The translations under genes and the position numbers were made by a program. Below are positions 28,381 to 36,827 of a DNA stretch of 64,000 nucleotides, one piece after another (within the stretch, counting starts at the first letter, position 1; the number at the start of each line of letters is the position of its first letter). Origin of the DNA: Propionispora sp. 2/2-37 (lineage in GTDB: Bacteria > Bacillota > Negativicutes > Propionisporales > Propionisporaceae). Below the pieces are notes generated by a model, which was given only the letters and a program-made list of their open reading frames with translations, ran no database searches and was not told the origin of the DNA. The stretch is from NCBI RefSeq assembly GCF_001298735.1, contig NZ_CYSP01000016.1, forward strand, positions 1 through 64,000. The letters run 5' to 3'.

Positions 28381-28872
28381 ATGGGTTTAGCCTCACAGGG
28401 CAAATTGTTTAATTCAGGAGAATCGGCCGAACTCCGAAGAGAGCAAAGCTCGCGGCAAAATAAGCCGCTGGATACTCCGCTGACCGTGCTGCAGCGTGTC
28501 GAACAGCAGGCCCTGAAGCAGCTGAAAATGGAAACTCCCGAACTGGCAAAGCTCGCGTCGAAGGTCATTATTGATCCCGGCGCGGACATTTCGCCGGAAG
28601 ACAGCGAACTGTGGCTGTGGCTCCTAACGGCCGCAGAGAAGAGGGATACTGAACTGCACGCCAGGCTGTTCTATATCCGGGGCGCCGGCGCAAAGCTTGA
28701 AAGACACGCGACATACGGCTATTCGATCAAGCCGATCATCGACCCGGAAGGCAAGAAGGGATGGACAAGCCTGGACGAATACCAGCGGGAGCGACAGTGC
28801 CTTGTGGCGTACCGGATGAAGCTTATCGAACTGCTGCAAGAGCTTTGGGCATGGCGGAAAAGAGAATCGTGA
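28381..28872 (+). CDS. hypothetical phage protein
   Basis: A 163-residue, mostly helical, soluble protein that I do not recognise. The first 45 residues are polar and probably disordered; a helical domain follows (LQRVEQQALKQLKMETPELAKLA). It is the first gene after the repeat cluster and overlaps the VRR-NUC gene by 22 bases. Confidence 0.65.
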   Translation: MGLASQGKLFNSGESAELRREQSSRQNKPLDTPLTVLQRVEQQALKQLKMETPELAKLASKVIIDPGADISPEDSELWLWLLTAAEKRDTELHARLFYIRGAGAKLERHATYGYSIKPIIDPEGKKGWTSLDEYQRERQCLVAYRMKLIELLQELWAWRKRES

Positions 28873-29135
28873 AAGGCATTCTGGATTACCTAAAGACGCT
28901 GGATGACTGCTTTGCTTGGAAAGAGCACGGCGGCATGTACGGCACCGCCGGGATTCCCGATATTATCTGCTGCTATAAGGGGCGCTTCATCGCCATCGAG
29001 GTGAAGCAGCCCGGCGGAAAGCTGACAAAACTTCAGGAGATTACGCTCCGGGATGTTAAGCGGGCCGGCGGCGTGGCGATGGTCGTCTATTCAGTGGCTG
29101 AGGTGAAAGCGGGATTTGAGAAAATGGGTGAATGA
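28851..29135 (+). CDS. VRR-NUC domain nuclease
   Basis: A 94-residue stand-alone VRR-NUC (PD-D/ExK type) nuclease. The active-site pattern is visible: GTAGIPDIICCYKGRFIAIEVKQPGGKLTKLQ, read in overlapping pieces as PD followed by E-x-K. Such small enzymes are common in phage replication modules and are thought to resolve recombination structures. The start is ATG 28851, inside the end of the preceding gene. Confidence 0.88.
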   Translation: MAEKRIVKGILDYLKTLDDCFAWKEHGGMYGTAGIPDIICCYKGRFIAIEVKQPGGKLTKLQEITLRDVKRAGGVAMVVYSVAEVKAGFEKMGE

Positions 29136-29159
29136 TGGCATCGGGGAAGGGGACAAATC

Positions 29160-29276
29160 ATGAACATGCTGCCGATTAATGCCGAATGGAAACGCCGACG
29201 GAGGTGGGAGGAGAAACGGAGAAAACGGCAAAAACCGGCCAAAGCCGTAGTCAAGAGGGATTCGCGTGAAAAGTGA
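29160..29276 (+). CDS. very small basic protein
   Basis: A 38-residue protein rich in Arg and Lys (WKRRRRWEEKRRKRQKPAK). The start is ATG 29160 after GGGGAAGGGG. It fills the space between the VRR-NUC and DUF3310 genes and overlaps the latter by 11 bases. The strong ribosome binding site and tiling support translation; it may bind nucleic acid. Confidence 0.5.
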   Translation: MNMLPINAEWKRRRRWEEKRRKRQKPAKAVVKRDSREK

Positions 29277-29514
29277 TGGTATGGCAGTGAATCAAAAACA
29301 TTACCAATTCGCGCCAGTGGAACCAATAGAGATTCTGCAGATGTATCTGGACCCGAAGGAATTCCAAGGGTTTTTACTCGGCAATGTCTTAAAGTATTTG
29401 CTCCGACTTGGCCGCAAGGATGAGGCCGAGAAAGAAGTTGACAAAGCCTTTCAGTATCTTTTGTGGCTCCGGCAGGCAGTTAACGGTGAGAACATAAATC
29501 CGAGAGAGAAATGA
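29266..29514 (+). CDS. DUF3310 (SaV-like) phage protein
   Basis: An 82-residue protein matching the DUF3310 pattern: a HYQFAPVEPIEI start, then FLLGNVLKYLLRLGRKD and EVDKAFQYLLWL. These are frequent in phage early regions and have been called nucleotide-kinase-like, but the function is not settled. The start is GTG after AGAGGG, overlapping the small basic gene. Confidence 0.85.
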   Translation: MKSDGMAVNQKHYQFAPVEPIEILQMYLDPKEFQGFLLGNVLKYLLRLGRKDEAEKEVDKAFQYLLWLRQAVNGENINPREK

Positions 29515-29534
29515 AGCAGTTGGGGGAGGGGACT

Positions 29535-30173
29535 ATGAGTATGGACGATATCGGAGCCAGAAGGCTCATTGCCAGTATTCTGAAAAAAGCGTGTGATGAT
29601 TATGCGAATAATAGAGGCTGCCCCGACTGGTGTCCGTTTAAAGAAACTTGCGAAAAAAACGTGACCGATGCGGTACATTGTGATGCCAGGAGGTTTATCC
29701 ATTCTGCGTGGTGTGCGACGCTTTGCGACGGGCTGAATATTGATTATGAAGAGTATGTGGCGGTGTGCATTAAAAAGCAAAGGCTGAGTAAGAACACTTT
29801 CAAGTATATAGAGCAAGAAATTCGCCAGTATAAAAACAACCTCAAGGAACTTAACCGCCTGAAGAACGATATTATCCTGGCAACTCCTGAAAAGCAAGAA
29901 GGAAGGAGCAATTCCATCGGCAATACCACGGCCAGTAAAGCGGTTAAACTGAGCATGGACAAGAAAATCATCGAGCTTGAAAAAACGAAGAAAGCGATTG
30001 AGACCACATATCATCGCTTATGCCAGGAAAAGAAAGCCGTAATGGAAGAGTACTGGCAAGGCAGATACACGACTGCCGGGTTAGCTTACCGAGTCGGGGT
30101 CAATGAGCGCACGATTCGGAGATGGAGGCAGTATATCGTTTATTCTGTAGCGGTAGAGTTGAATTATTTGTAA
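29535..30173 (+). CDS. late-gene transcriptional regulator (ArpU/RinA-like)
   Basis: A 212-residue protein. The N-terminal region has a Cys cluster (GCPDWCPFKETC), the middle is coiled coil and the C-terminus is a helix-turn-helix (YTTAGLAYRVGVNERTIRRWRQYIV). Proteins of this type, last in the early region and just before the packaging genes, activate late transcription in many Firmicutes phages. ATG 29535 is preferred because GGGAGGGGAC precedes it. A candidate target promoter with paired TGTCCG repeats begins 3 bases after its stop. Confidence 0.8.
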   Translation: MSMDDIGARRLIASILKKACDDYANNRGCPDWCPFKETCEKNVTDAVHCDARRFIHSAWCATLCDGLNIDYEEYVAVCIKKQRLSKNTFKYIEQEIRQYKNNLKELNRLKNDIILATPEKQEGRSNSIGNTTASKAVKLSMDKKIIELEKTKKAIETTYHRLCQEKKAVMEEYWQGRYTTAGLAYRVGVNERTIRRWRQYIVYSVAVELNYL

Positions 30174-30175
30174 AA

Positions 30176-30211
30176 TGTCCGCCAATGTCCGTTTTGAGGG
30201 GTTTTTATAAT
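30176..30211 (+). promoter_or_regulatory. candidate activator-dependent late promoter
   Basis: Two TGTCCG repeats (30176-30181 and 30186-30191) start exactly 10 bases apart and are followed by a perfect TATAAT at 30206-30211. No -35 consensus is present; the second repeat occupies its place. This layout fits binding of an activator, probably the regulator encoded directly upstream. Confidence 0.65.
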
Positions 30212-30276
30212 TTACAATATTATCGTGGGACAGTAACACAACCGCCAACACCGAAGGTAGACTTAGCACTTATCGT

Positions 30277-30306
30277 GAAAGCCGCTCTCAATTCGGGGCG
30301 GCTTTC
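30277..30306 (+). terminator. leader hairpin of the late transcript
   Basis: GAAAGCCGC (30277-30285) pairs with GCGGCTTTC (30298-30306). No T-run follows. It lies in the leader between the late promoter and the first small gene, and may be a processing or stability element rather than a terminator. Confidence 0.4.
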
Positions 30307-30323
30307 AACTTGAGAGGGATATT

Positions 30324-30518
30324 ATGCCTGTTGTAGTATGTAGCAGGAAAGATTGTCTTAACAATGGTATACAGGTTTGCACGGCAAATCGGATTGAGTG
30401 GTATAGCGGCCGCTGCAGCGGCTACATCACCAGCCGGGAGGCGATGAAAGCCAACGTGACTCCGGTCGAGCGGAAAAACGGAATTATAACGCAGAAGCAC
30501 GGCAGGTTAGTGCGATAG
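30324..30518 (+). CDS. small Cys-rich protein
   Basis: A 64-residue protein with four Cys (CSRKDCLNNGIQVCTANRIEW then GRCSGY, read as separate segments), likely a small zinc-binding domain. It resembles short Cys proteins found ahead of phage packaging genes. The function is unknown. The start follows GAGAGGG. Confidence 0.7.
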   Translation: MPVVVCSRKDCLNNGIQVCTANRIEWYSGRCSGYITSREAMKANVTPVERKNGIITQKHGRLVR

Positions 30519-30646
30519 CGAGGTAGGCTCGAATTTCTTGGATTTTCCATTGATTTGGTAATTTATTGCGGTTATATTTGAAGTAATGATGTTTACATGG
30601 TACTTTGTAAGCTCGATAACGAGCAGTCGCACGAGGGGGACTTGAA

Positions 30647-30796
30647 GTGGAAACTAAAGAAGATTCCATAGCCGGGGTGATAAAAGAGATGTACGGCATA
30701 GCCAGCGAGCTGTCTATATCAAGGGATAAGGAAACCAAGGTGCTGGGGATGCAGCTCAGGAAACTGATCGAACAGCTGGAACAAAAAATCGGATAA
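30647..30796 (+). CDS. small helical protein
   Basis: A 49-residue two-helix protein (VIKEMYGIASEL ... VLGMQLRKLIEQLEQK). The start is GTG 30647, 7 bases after GAGGGGG. The shape recalls Spo0E-type phosphatases, but the SQELD signature is absent, so that assignment is not made. Confidence 0.55.
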   Translation: METKEDSIAGVIKEMYGIASELSISRDKETKVLGMQLRKLIEQLEQKIG

Positions 30797-30812
30797 CGAG
30801 ATGAACATGATG

Positions 30813-30834
30813 AACTCCTGGATAACCGGGAGTT
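30813..30834 (+). terminator. terminator
   Basis: AACTCC-T-GG (30813-30821) pairs with CC-G-GGAGTT (30826-30834) around a 4-base loop, followed by TTCTTTTTG. It ends the short two-gene transcript before the DnaA-box region. Confidence 0.7.
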
Positions 30835-30970
30835 TTCTTTTTGAGATCAAGAATCTGGTTGAGTAGTGGTAACAAGAATCGCAGTGCTTTAAAAAGTTAG
30901 CCGGCAGGGGTAAACCTGCGGTTAACCTTCCGGAAAAATAATCACAGGTTATTCAATACATTATTACCTC

Positions 30971-31031
30971 TTATCCACAGGAAAAACCAGGTGATTATAG
31001 ATTGATAACAAGTTTATCCACATTATCCACA
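30971..31031. promoter_or_regulatory. cluster of three perfect DnaA boxes
   Basis: TTATCCACA occurs at 30971-30979, 31014-31022 and 31023-31031, all in the same orientation, the last two abutting. They lie in the 354-base noncoding gap 30797-31150, with AT-rich DNA to the left (30940-31013). Nothing else is visible in the gap except the terminator at its start. The cluster may recruit host DnaA as a second origin or as a regulatory titration site. Confidence 0.7.
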
Positions 31032-31150
31032 GGGCCTTTCGCGAGGCCCCCCGGGGTCGTTAGTGGCAAGTGCCAAGATCCGGACCGGAGGCGGGCCACA
31101 AATTTTGCGCGTCATATTATTCACGGGTTTTTTGGAAAGGGGAAAGGCGA

Positions 31151-32422
31151 ATGAAAATTAAAAACATGAAGATTGCCGACTTAAAGCCGGCGAAATATAA
31201 CCCGCGCAAGGATTTAAAACCTGGCGATGTGGAATACGAACAGCTCAAAAAGTCCATCCTCGCCTTCGGTTATGTGGACCCCATCATTGTCAACGGCAGG
31301 AATAACGTGGTGATCGGCGGCCACCAGCGGCTCAAGGTATTGGCTGAACTCGGGAACACGACAGTGGATGTCAGCGTTGTCGATCTGGACGAAAAAAACG
31401 AGAAAGCATTGAATGTGGCGCTCAACAAAATAAGCGGCGAGTGGGACATGCCGATGCTCCAGGATATTTTGCTTGAACTGAATACCGATGGGTTTGATAT
31501 GGATGCGATTGGCTTTAGTCTGGACGAATTACCACAGTTTCACTTGGAAGAAGATGAAGGCGAAAGCGAAGCGTCGGAAGATGATTTTGACGTTGACAAA
31601 GCTGTTGAGAATAGTAAAGAGCCGGTCAGCAAGCCCGGCGATCTATGGCTGCTCGGCCGGCATCGCCTTCTCTGCGGCGACGCCACCAGGGCGGAAGACG
31701 TCCGGCGCCTCATGGACGGCAAGCGGGCTTCCATGATTTGGACCGATCCGCCTTGGAACGTGGATTATGGCGCGAGCAAACACCCCTCCTGGAAACCGAG
31801 GCAAATATTGAACGACAGTATGACGCCAGAAAAGTTTCACGACTTTTTGCTGGCGTCTTTTCGTAATATGCGGGCCGTCAGCGAAGCCGGGTGTATGACT
31901 TATGTCGCAATGAGCGCCCAGGAATGGGGAAATCTCATGTCGGTTATGCACGAAGCCGGTTATCACTGGTCGTCAACAATAATTTGGGTAAAAGACTCGC
32001 TAGTGCTTTCCCGCAAGGACTATCATACTCAATATGAACCGATTTGGTACGGCTGGGTGGAAGGAACACGGCTTTGCCCACTGGAGGACAGAAAGCAAAG
32101 CGATGTGTGGGAAATTCCCCGGCCGAAACGAAGCGATGAGCATCCGACCATGAAGCCGATATCCTTGGTAGCTCGGGCTATTCAGAACAGCAGCCGGGCC
32201 GGGGATATCGTGATTGACCTCTTTGGCGGTTCCGGTTCCACGCTAATCGCCGCCGAACAGGTCGGGCACACTTGTTATACCATGGAACTCGATCCGGTAT
32301 ATGCCGACGTCATTGTCGCCCGATATATAGCCCAGGCCGGCGACGACAAGGGCGTGTTTTTACTGCGGAACGGGGTAAAGAAGAGCCATGCGGATGTTGC
32401 TGAGGAGAACTCAGCGGCATGA
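31151..32422 (+). CDS. ParB-fused DNA adenine methyltransferase
   Basis: A 423-residue protein. Residues about 1-110 are a ParB/Srx-like domain (NPRKDLKPGDVEYEQLKKSI, VIGGHQRLKVL). Residues about 165-400 are a beta-class methyltransferase with the DPPW catalytic motif (WTDPPWNVDYG) before the AdoMet motif FGGSGST. DPPW points to N6-adenine rather than cytosine methylation. No restriction enzyme is adjacent, so it is an orphan that may protect phage DNA or time replication. The start is ATG 31151 after GGAAAGGGGAAAGG. Confidence 0.92.
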   Translation: MKIKNMKIADLKPAKYNPRKDLKPGDVEYEQLKKSILAFGYVDPIIVNGRNNVVIGGHQRLKVLAELGNTTVDVSVVDLDEKNEKALNVALNKISGEWDMPMLQDILLELNTDGFDMDAIGFSLDELPQFHLEEDEGESEASEDDFDVDKAVENSKEPVSKPGDLWLLGRHRLLCGDATRAEDVRRLMDGKRASMIWTDPPWNVDYGASKHPSWKPRQILNDSMTPEKFHDFLLASFRNMRAVSEAGCMTYVAMSAQEWGNLMSVMHEAGYHWSSTIIWVKDSLVLSRKDYHTQYEPIWYGWVEGTRLCPLEDRKQSDVWEIPRPKRSDEHPTMKPISLVARAIQNSSRAGDIVIDLFGGSGSTLIAAEQVGHTCYTMELDPVYADVIVARYIAQAGDDKGVFLLRNGVKKSHADVAEENSAA

Positions 32423-33405
32423 TGACATTCCTCGATCTTTGTTCCGGCATCGGTGGCTTCCGGCTGGGGCTTGAACTCGCCGGTCATAAATGCGTCGGTT
32501 ATTGTGATAACGACAAGGCCGCCGTGCGGTCCTACCGGGCGATGTACAAGACTGAAGGGGAATGGTACGGCGATGACGTTACAAAACTCAAACCGGGAGA
32601 CATCCCCCGTGCGGATATCTGGTGCTTTGGCTTCCCCTGCCAGGACGTCAGTTGTGCAAATGCGAACCGAAGAGGCCTCGCCGGTGAACGAAGTGGAATC
32701 TATTATTCGATTATTAACCTCGTCAAAGGCAAAGACGAAGAGGATAAGCCCACATACCTTCTCATTGAAAACGTTAAAAATTTGCTGCACATTCATGACG
32801 GCTGGGACTTTGCCGAAGTTCTCGCTGAACTGGACGAGGCGGGGTATGATGCAATCTGGCAGGTTCTTAATTCTAAAGACTTTGGAGTCCCCCAAAGCAG
32901 AGAACGTGTGTTCATTATCGCAAATTTTAGAAGCCGAGGTCGACGAGAAATACTACCTGTCGCCGGAGAGAACGGCAATGCTCTTAAGCAAATTGTCGCC
33001 GGAATGCAAGGATACCGGGTCTATGACCCAAGCGGGGTAAGCGCTACTGTGACGAATGCCAGCGGCGGCCTTGACAAAGGGGCGGGACTGTATTTGGTCA
33101 GGCCGGTTATAGGCATTAACCGGCCTGGAAAACGCCAAAACGGGAGACTGTTAAAAAATCCGGACGAACCGATGTTCACTCTTACCGGGCAGGATACCCA
33201 CGGTGTGGCGATAGCGAACCCGGATTTCAGAATAAGGCGGCTTACGCCCAAAGAATGTTGGCGGCTGCAGGGCTTCCCGGATGAATTGTTCGAAAAGGCG
33301 TGGACCGTAAATCCGGAATCGCAGCTTCGCAAGCAGGCTGGAAACGCGGTGACGGTGAACGTCGCCTATGCAATCGCAAAAACTCTTCCTGAAGCACACA
33401 ATTGA
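32419..33405 (+). CDS. DNA (cytosine-5) methyltransferase
   Basis: A 328-residue complete C5 methyltransferase. It has motif I LDLCSGIGGFRLGLELAG, motif IV FGFPCQDVSCAN with the catalytic Cys, motif VI LIENVKNL, motif VIII QSRERVFIIA, and motifs IX-X (LTPKECWRLQGFP, KQAGNAVTVNV). Its start overlaps the stop of the adenine methyltransferase, so both are co-translated. The target site would be set by the short region near residues 190-240 and cannot be read. Confidence 0.95.
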   Translation: MMTFLDLCSGIGGFRLGLELAGHKCVGYCDNDKAAVRSYRAMYKTEGEWYGDDVTKLKPGDIPRADIWCFGFPCQDVSCANANRRGLAGERSGIYYSIINLVKGKDEEDKPTYLLIENVKNLLHIHDGWDFAEVLAELDEAGYDAIWQVLNSKDFGVPQSRERVFIIANFRSRGRREILPVAGENGNALKQIVAGMQGYRVYDPSGVSATVTNASGGLDKGAGLYLVRPVIGINRPGKRQNGRLLKNPDEPMFTLTGQDTHGVAIANPDFRIRRLTPKECWRLQGFPDELFEKAWTVNPESQLRKQAGNAVTVNVAYAIAKTLPEAHN

Positions 33406-33468
33406 CTTGCTTTCTGCGTGCGTGTCGATCTAACATGTCACTGACAGACGCACAAGGAGGGATTTTAC

Positions 33469-34296
33469 ATGAAAAAACACAGTTTTAAGTTTCAAATGCA
33501 GGTTGCCGGACGGGAAAGAAAAGAGGTTGCCGGAATTATCGCCGGCCACTTTGGTACCCAAGCTGCCTACAAGGGCGCGCCGGGGTTTGAGTATCTGATA
33601 GCAGAACCAACAGGTCGTGAATGGCTTGTCGACAAAGCCGGAATGATTATTACTCAAGGCGCGGAAGAAGATCATGTGGCGGAAATGTTTGCAGTGTTCA
33701 AAGTACTCGAAGAGAACTGCGTGACGGTTGTAGGCCAGGCGGCGGTTAACATACCCACGGAAGGCCACAGCGGCGTGACACTCCGTAACCTCGTCAATAT
33801 CCTGGCAAGCAAGGAGCGACTAATCGCCAAAGCGATGGGTACTCCCGGCATGGTCTTTATCTCGCGGGAAATGGTCGAGGCGGTTAATACGGTGCGGTTG
33901 AAAACCGTCGAGGATTTTCTTGAAGCGGCAGGAAGTGAAGCCTTGCCGGGCCTTGTGATTACCAAGGACACCATCGCCTTACGCTGTTTCGCCGCCACGC
34001 TGAATCCGGAGGCTATTCAGGCATATATCCAGTTTGTCCTTGCAGCGAATAAAATGGCAATGGCCCAGAAACATTCCTCGCCACGCGAGATGGAGCCGGA
34101 TAATGAAAAGTACCATTTTCGCGTCTGGCTGCTGAGGCTTGGCTTTATTGGCGACGAATACAGCGTTGCCAGGAAACTGTTTTTGGACAGGTTATCCGGC
34201 AATACAGCCTTCAAAACGGTTGAACAAGCCGAGGAAGCAGTCAAAAAGCGTAAGCTGCGGCGGACTGAGAGCTCCATAGGGGAGGTGGCGGGATGA
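33469..34296 (+). CDS. hypothetical phage protein next to methyltransferases
   Basis: A 275-residue protein of a type repeatedly seen between phage methyltransferases and terminase (often labelled virulence-related without evidence). The C-terminal region has FRVWLLRLGFIGDEYSVARKLF and LSGNTAFKTVEQAEEAV. There is no membrane segment or recognisable catalytic motif. The start follows AAGGAGGG. Confidence 0.75.
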   Translation: MKKHSFKFQMQVAGRERKEVAGIIAGHFGTQAAYKGAPGFEYLIAEPTGREWLVDKAGMIITQGAEEDHVAEMFAVFKVLEENCVTVVGQAAVNIPTEGHSGVTLRNLVNILASKERLIAKAMGTPGMVFISREMVEAVNTVRLKTVEDFLEAAGSEALPGLVITKDTIALRCFAATLNPEAIQAYIQFVLAANKMAMAQKHSSPREMEPDNEKYHFRVWLLRLGFIGDEYSVARKLFLDRLSGNTAFKTVEQAEEAVKKRKLRRTESSIGEVAG

Positions 34297-34487
34297 AGTA
34301 CGCCAAGGGAACGATTTTTGAGGCAAACGACGAGACATACATGCTGGTCGGCAAAATGTATTGCGGTCTCGGGGTTGACGGGTATGTACTGGCCCCTCAA
34401 GACGCTAAAAACACCGAGGTTCTGGTTTACACGGCAGAAGAGATCGAAGAAGGAATTGAAGCAGGCTGGTTAACGATAAAATGCTAA
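34293..34487 (+). CDS. small hypothetical phage protein
   Basis: A 64-residue beta-rich acidic protein. Its ATG overlaps the previous stop (ATGA), so it is coupled to that gene and probably works with it. I do not recognise the family. Confidence 0.7.
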   Translation: MKYAKGTIFEANDETYMLVGKMYCGLGVDGYVLAPQDAKNTEVLVYTAEEIEEGIEAGWLTIKC

Positions 34488-34492
34488 GTAAT

Positions 34493-34538
34493 ACAAAGCA
34501 ACACTAGGAAGCCGAACGGCTTCCTAGTGTTGCTTTGT
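34493..34538 (+). terminator. 21-bp hairpin terminator before the packaging genes
   Basis: 34493-34513 is perfectly complementary to 34518-34538 with a GAAC loop. The right arm ends in GCTTTGT and is followed by TTTG rather than a long T-run. It separates the methyltransferase group from the terminase operon and may require an antiterminator during late expression. Confidence 0.7.
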
Positions 34539-34567
34539 TTTGTCGGGAAAAAAGGCGGCGTGAAAAA

Positions 34568-34921
34568 ATGCAACAAAAAAGATTAAATCTAAACGAGCAG
34601 GCGGCTGAGATTCTGCGGATCGCCGAGAAACACGGCGTCGAGCAGAATTTCTTTTTCATAACCACGTTTAAGCGTTATCAGGTGCAGCTTAAGATTCTGA
34701 ACGAACTGGAAAAAACGATCAACGAGGATGGCGTGCTGGTGACTAAAGAGTATGTGAAAGGCCGTGAAAACGTCTACAGTCACCCGGCCATCGCCGACTA
34801 TAACAAAACGGTTGACAGCTCGAACCGGACGGTGGCCACGCTGGTTAAAATCATCACCACGCTCCGGCATGGCGATAAAGAGGAAGAGGACGAACTGCTC
34901 GCGTTCCTGCGTAAACATTAA
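34568..34921 (+). CDS. terminase small subunit, P27 family
   Basis: A 117-residue P27-type small terminase subunit. It has helical AAEILRIAEKHGVEQNFFF and the conserved acceptance of TKEYVKGRENVYSHPAIADYNK followed by VATLVKIITTL. It recognises phage DNA for packaging and hands it to the large subunit, encoded 12 bases downstream. The start is ATG 34568; the frame is open from 34535, but that segment is part of the hairpin region. Confidence 0.92.
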   Translation: MQQKRLNLNEQAAEILRIAEKHGVEQNFFFITTFKRYQVQLKILNELEKTINEDGVLVTKEYVKGRENVYSHPAIADYNKTVDSSNRTVATLVKIITTLRHGDKEEEDELLAFLRKH

Positions 34922-34933
34922 AGGTGGTCGCCT

Positions 34934-36607
34934 ATGACCTACTTGGAGGAATATGCAAGAAAGGTTTTGTCAGGTGAAATCGTCGCCTGCCACCGAATCA
35001 AACAGGTCTATAGGCTGCTGCTGGACAAGCTGCTCCAGCCGGAGAAATACGATCCCTGGGTTTTCGATGAAAAGCTGACCGAGAAGCCGATCGACTTTAT
35101 CGAAACCTTTTGCAAGCAGGCCCAGGGAAAGATGGGCACGCCGATCAAGCTGGAACTGTTCCAGAAGGCAAAGCTCCAGGCCATCTTCGGTTTCGTCCAT
35201 AAAGAAACCCGGTTCCGTCAATATAACGAATGCCTGACGATTGAGGGACGGAAAAACGGTAAATCATCGGAATGCGCGGCCGTTAACCTATACCTATTGA
35301 TGGCCGACGGCGAGGGCGCTCCGGAAATCTACAACATCGCCACCATGCTGGACCAGGCCAAAATCGGTTTTGAATACTCCTATAAAATGGTGAAACAGTC
35401 GCCCATGCTGCGGAAGCATATCCGTAAGCGCATGAGCGACTTATATTTTGCCCACAACATGGGCATCATCAAGCCCCTGGCCAGCAATAGCAACAGTCTG
35501 GACGGCCTGAACGCTCATGGTGTCACCATCGACGAACTGTCGGCCATCAAAAACCGCGACATTTATGACCTGATGAAACAGTCCATGTCGTCCCGGCAGC
35601 AGCCGCTGCTTTTTTGCATAACGACGAACGGCTTTGTCCGCGACAGCATTTTTGACAGTCAGTATGAGTATGCCTGCAATGTCCTTGACGGGAAGGTTGA
35701 GGATGACCGGTTTCTGCCGTTCATCTACGAGCTTGACAGCAAGGATGAATGGGACAAAGAGGACTGCTGGATCAAGGCCAATCCGGGACTGGGAACCATC
35801 AAGTCCATCCAGTTTCTCCGCGAGTGTGTTGCCAAGGCTAAAAATGACCCGGCGTTCAAGCCTACCGTCATGGTCAAGGACTTCAATATGAAGGAGAACT
35901 CCTCCTCGGCATGGCTGACCTGGGATGAGATCGACAGCCAGGAAGAGTTCGATTTTCGCGGCATGGGATTCCGTTACGGTGTTGGCGGATTCGACGCTTC
36001 CGAGACGACCGACCTGACGGCGGCCAAGGTTTTGTGCATGCGGCCCGGCGATAACAAGATCTATGTGAAATCAATGTACTGGATTCCGGAAGAAGTCCTC
36101 CGCCAAATGGATGCGGACGGCAACCGGCGCGAACGCGACAACGTCCCCTACCTGCTCTGGGAAAAGCAGGGCCTGCTCCGGACGACGCCGGGCAATAAAA
36201 TCGACAAGCATTGTATTCTGGAATGGTTTATGGAACTGCGGGACAAGGATGACGTCTACGTTCCGTGGATTGGCTACGACCCGTGGCACATTGAGGATGC
36301 GCTCTTGAATGAATTCATAGCCGAGTTCGGGCGGGAAAGCATGATCAAAATCCGGCAGGGCGTGCAGACCTTGTCCTATCCGATGAAGTCGCTTAAGGGC
36401 GACCTGGCGGCTAAAAAGATAGTGTTTAATAAAAATCCCATCGATATGTGGAACCTTTCGAACCTGGAAATCAGGACCGACATAAACGGAAACATCCAGC
36501 CGGTGAAAGGCAAGGACAACCGCAAAAGAATCGACGGCGCCATGGCACTTATCGATGCCTATATTGTGCTGCACGACAAGATGGACGAATACAGCAATCT
36601 GATTTGA
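34934..36607 (+). CDS. terminase large subunit
   Basis: A 557-residue packaging motor and nuclease. The ATPase domain has the modified Walker A EGRKNGKSSECAAV and Walker B GVTIDELSA. The C-terminal RNase H-like nuclease has GGFDASETTDLTAAKV with its metal-binding Asp, and YDPWHIEDAL near the end. With the P27 subunit, HNH protein and HK97 portal it forms a cos-type packaging set. Confidence 0.96.
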   Translation: MTYLEEYARKVLSGEIVACHRIKQVYRLLLDKLLQPEKYDPWVFDEKLTEKPIDFIETFCKQAQGKMGTPIKLELFQKAKLQAIFGFVHKETRFRQYNECLTIEGRKNGKSSECAAVNLYLLMADGEGAPEIYNIATMLDQAKIGFEYSYKMVKQSPMLRKHIRKRMSDLYFAHNMGIIKPLASNSNSLDGLNAHGVTIDELSAIKNRDIYDLMKQSMSSRQQPLLFCITTNGFVRDSIFDSQYEYACNVLDGKVEDDRFLPFIYELDSKDEWDKEDCWIKANPGLGTIKSIQFLRECVAKAKNDPAFKPTVMVKDFNMKENSSSAWLTWDEIDSQEEFDFRGMGFRYGVGGFDASETTDLTAAKVLCMRPGDNKIYVKSMYWIPEEVLRQMDADGNRRERDNVPYLLWEKQGLLRTTPGNKIDKHCILEWFMELRDKDDVYVPWIGYDPWHIEDALLNEFIAEFGRESMIKIRQGVQTLSYPMKSLKGDLAAKKIVFNKNPIDMWNLSNLEIRTDINGNIQPVKGKDNRKRIDGAMALIDAYIVLHDKMDEYSNLI

Positions 36608-36617
36608 GGTGATGTCT

Positions 36618-36827
36618 ATGTGTGATGAACTGATCAACCGTTGGGCCAGGCGCACCTCTTTTTCGTATGGCCGGATTTCGGCATATGTCGCGCGCGCCGG
36701 CGCCGGTGCTCCTGAAGAGGTGCTGGTCTATAACATTATAGAAGCTGCCGCGGTGAATATTGACCCGGATATCCTGGGGGCTGCGCAGCCGGTCCTGGAG
36801 GATTCTCTTGGCACAGGAGTTTTCTAG
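36618..36827 (+). CDS. small hypothetical protein between TerL and HNH
   Basis: A 69-residue protein that I do not recognise. ATG 36618 is chosen because GAGGTG lies 6 bases upstream; GTG 36609 and ATG 36612 are also in frame. It overlaps the HNH gene by 20 bases, so the two are coupled. Confidence 0.6.
   Translation: MCDELINRWARRTSFSYGRISAYVARAGAGAPEEVLVYNIIEAAAVNIDPDILGAAQPVLEDSLGTGVF

Noticed and set aside
30647-30796. Spo0E-type phosphatase
   Set aside because: Size and helices fit, but the SQELD signature is missing.
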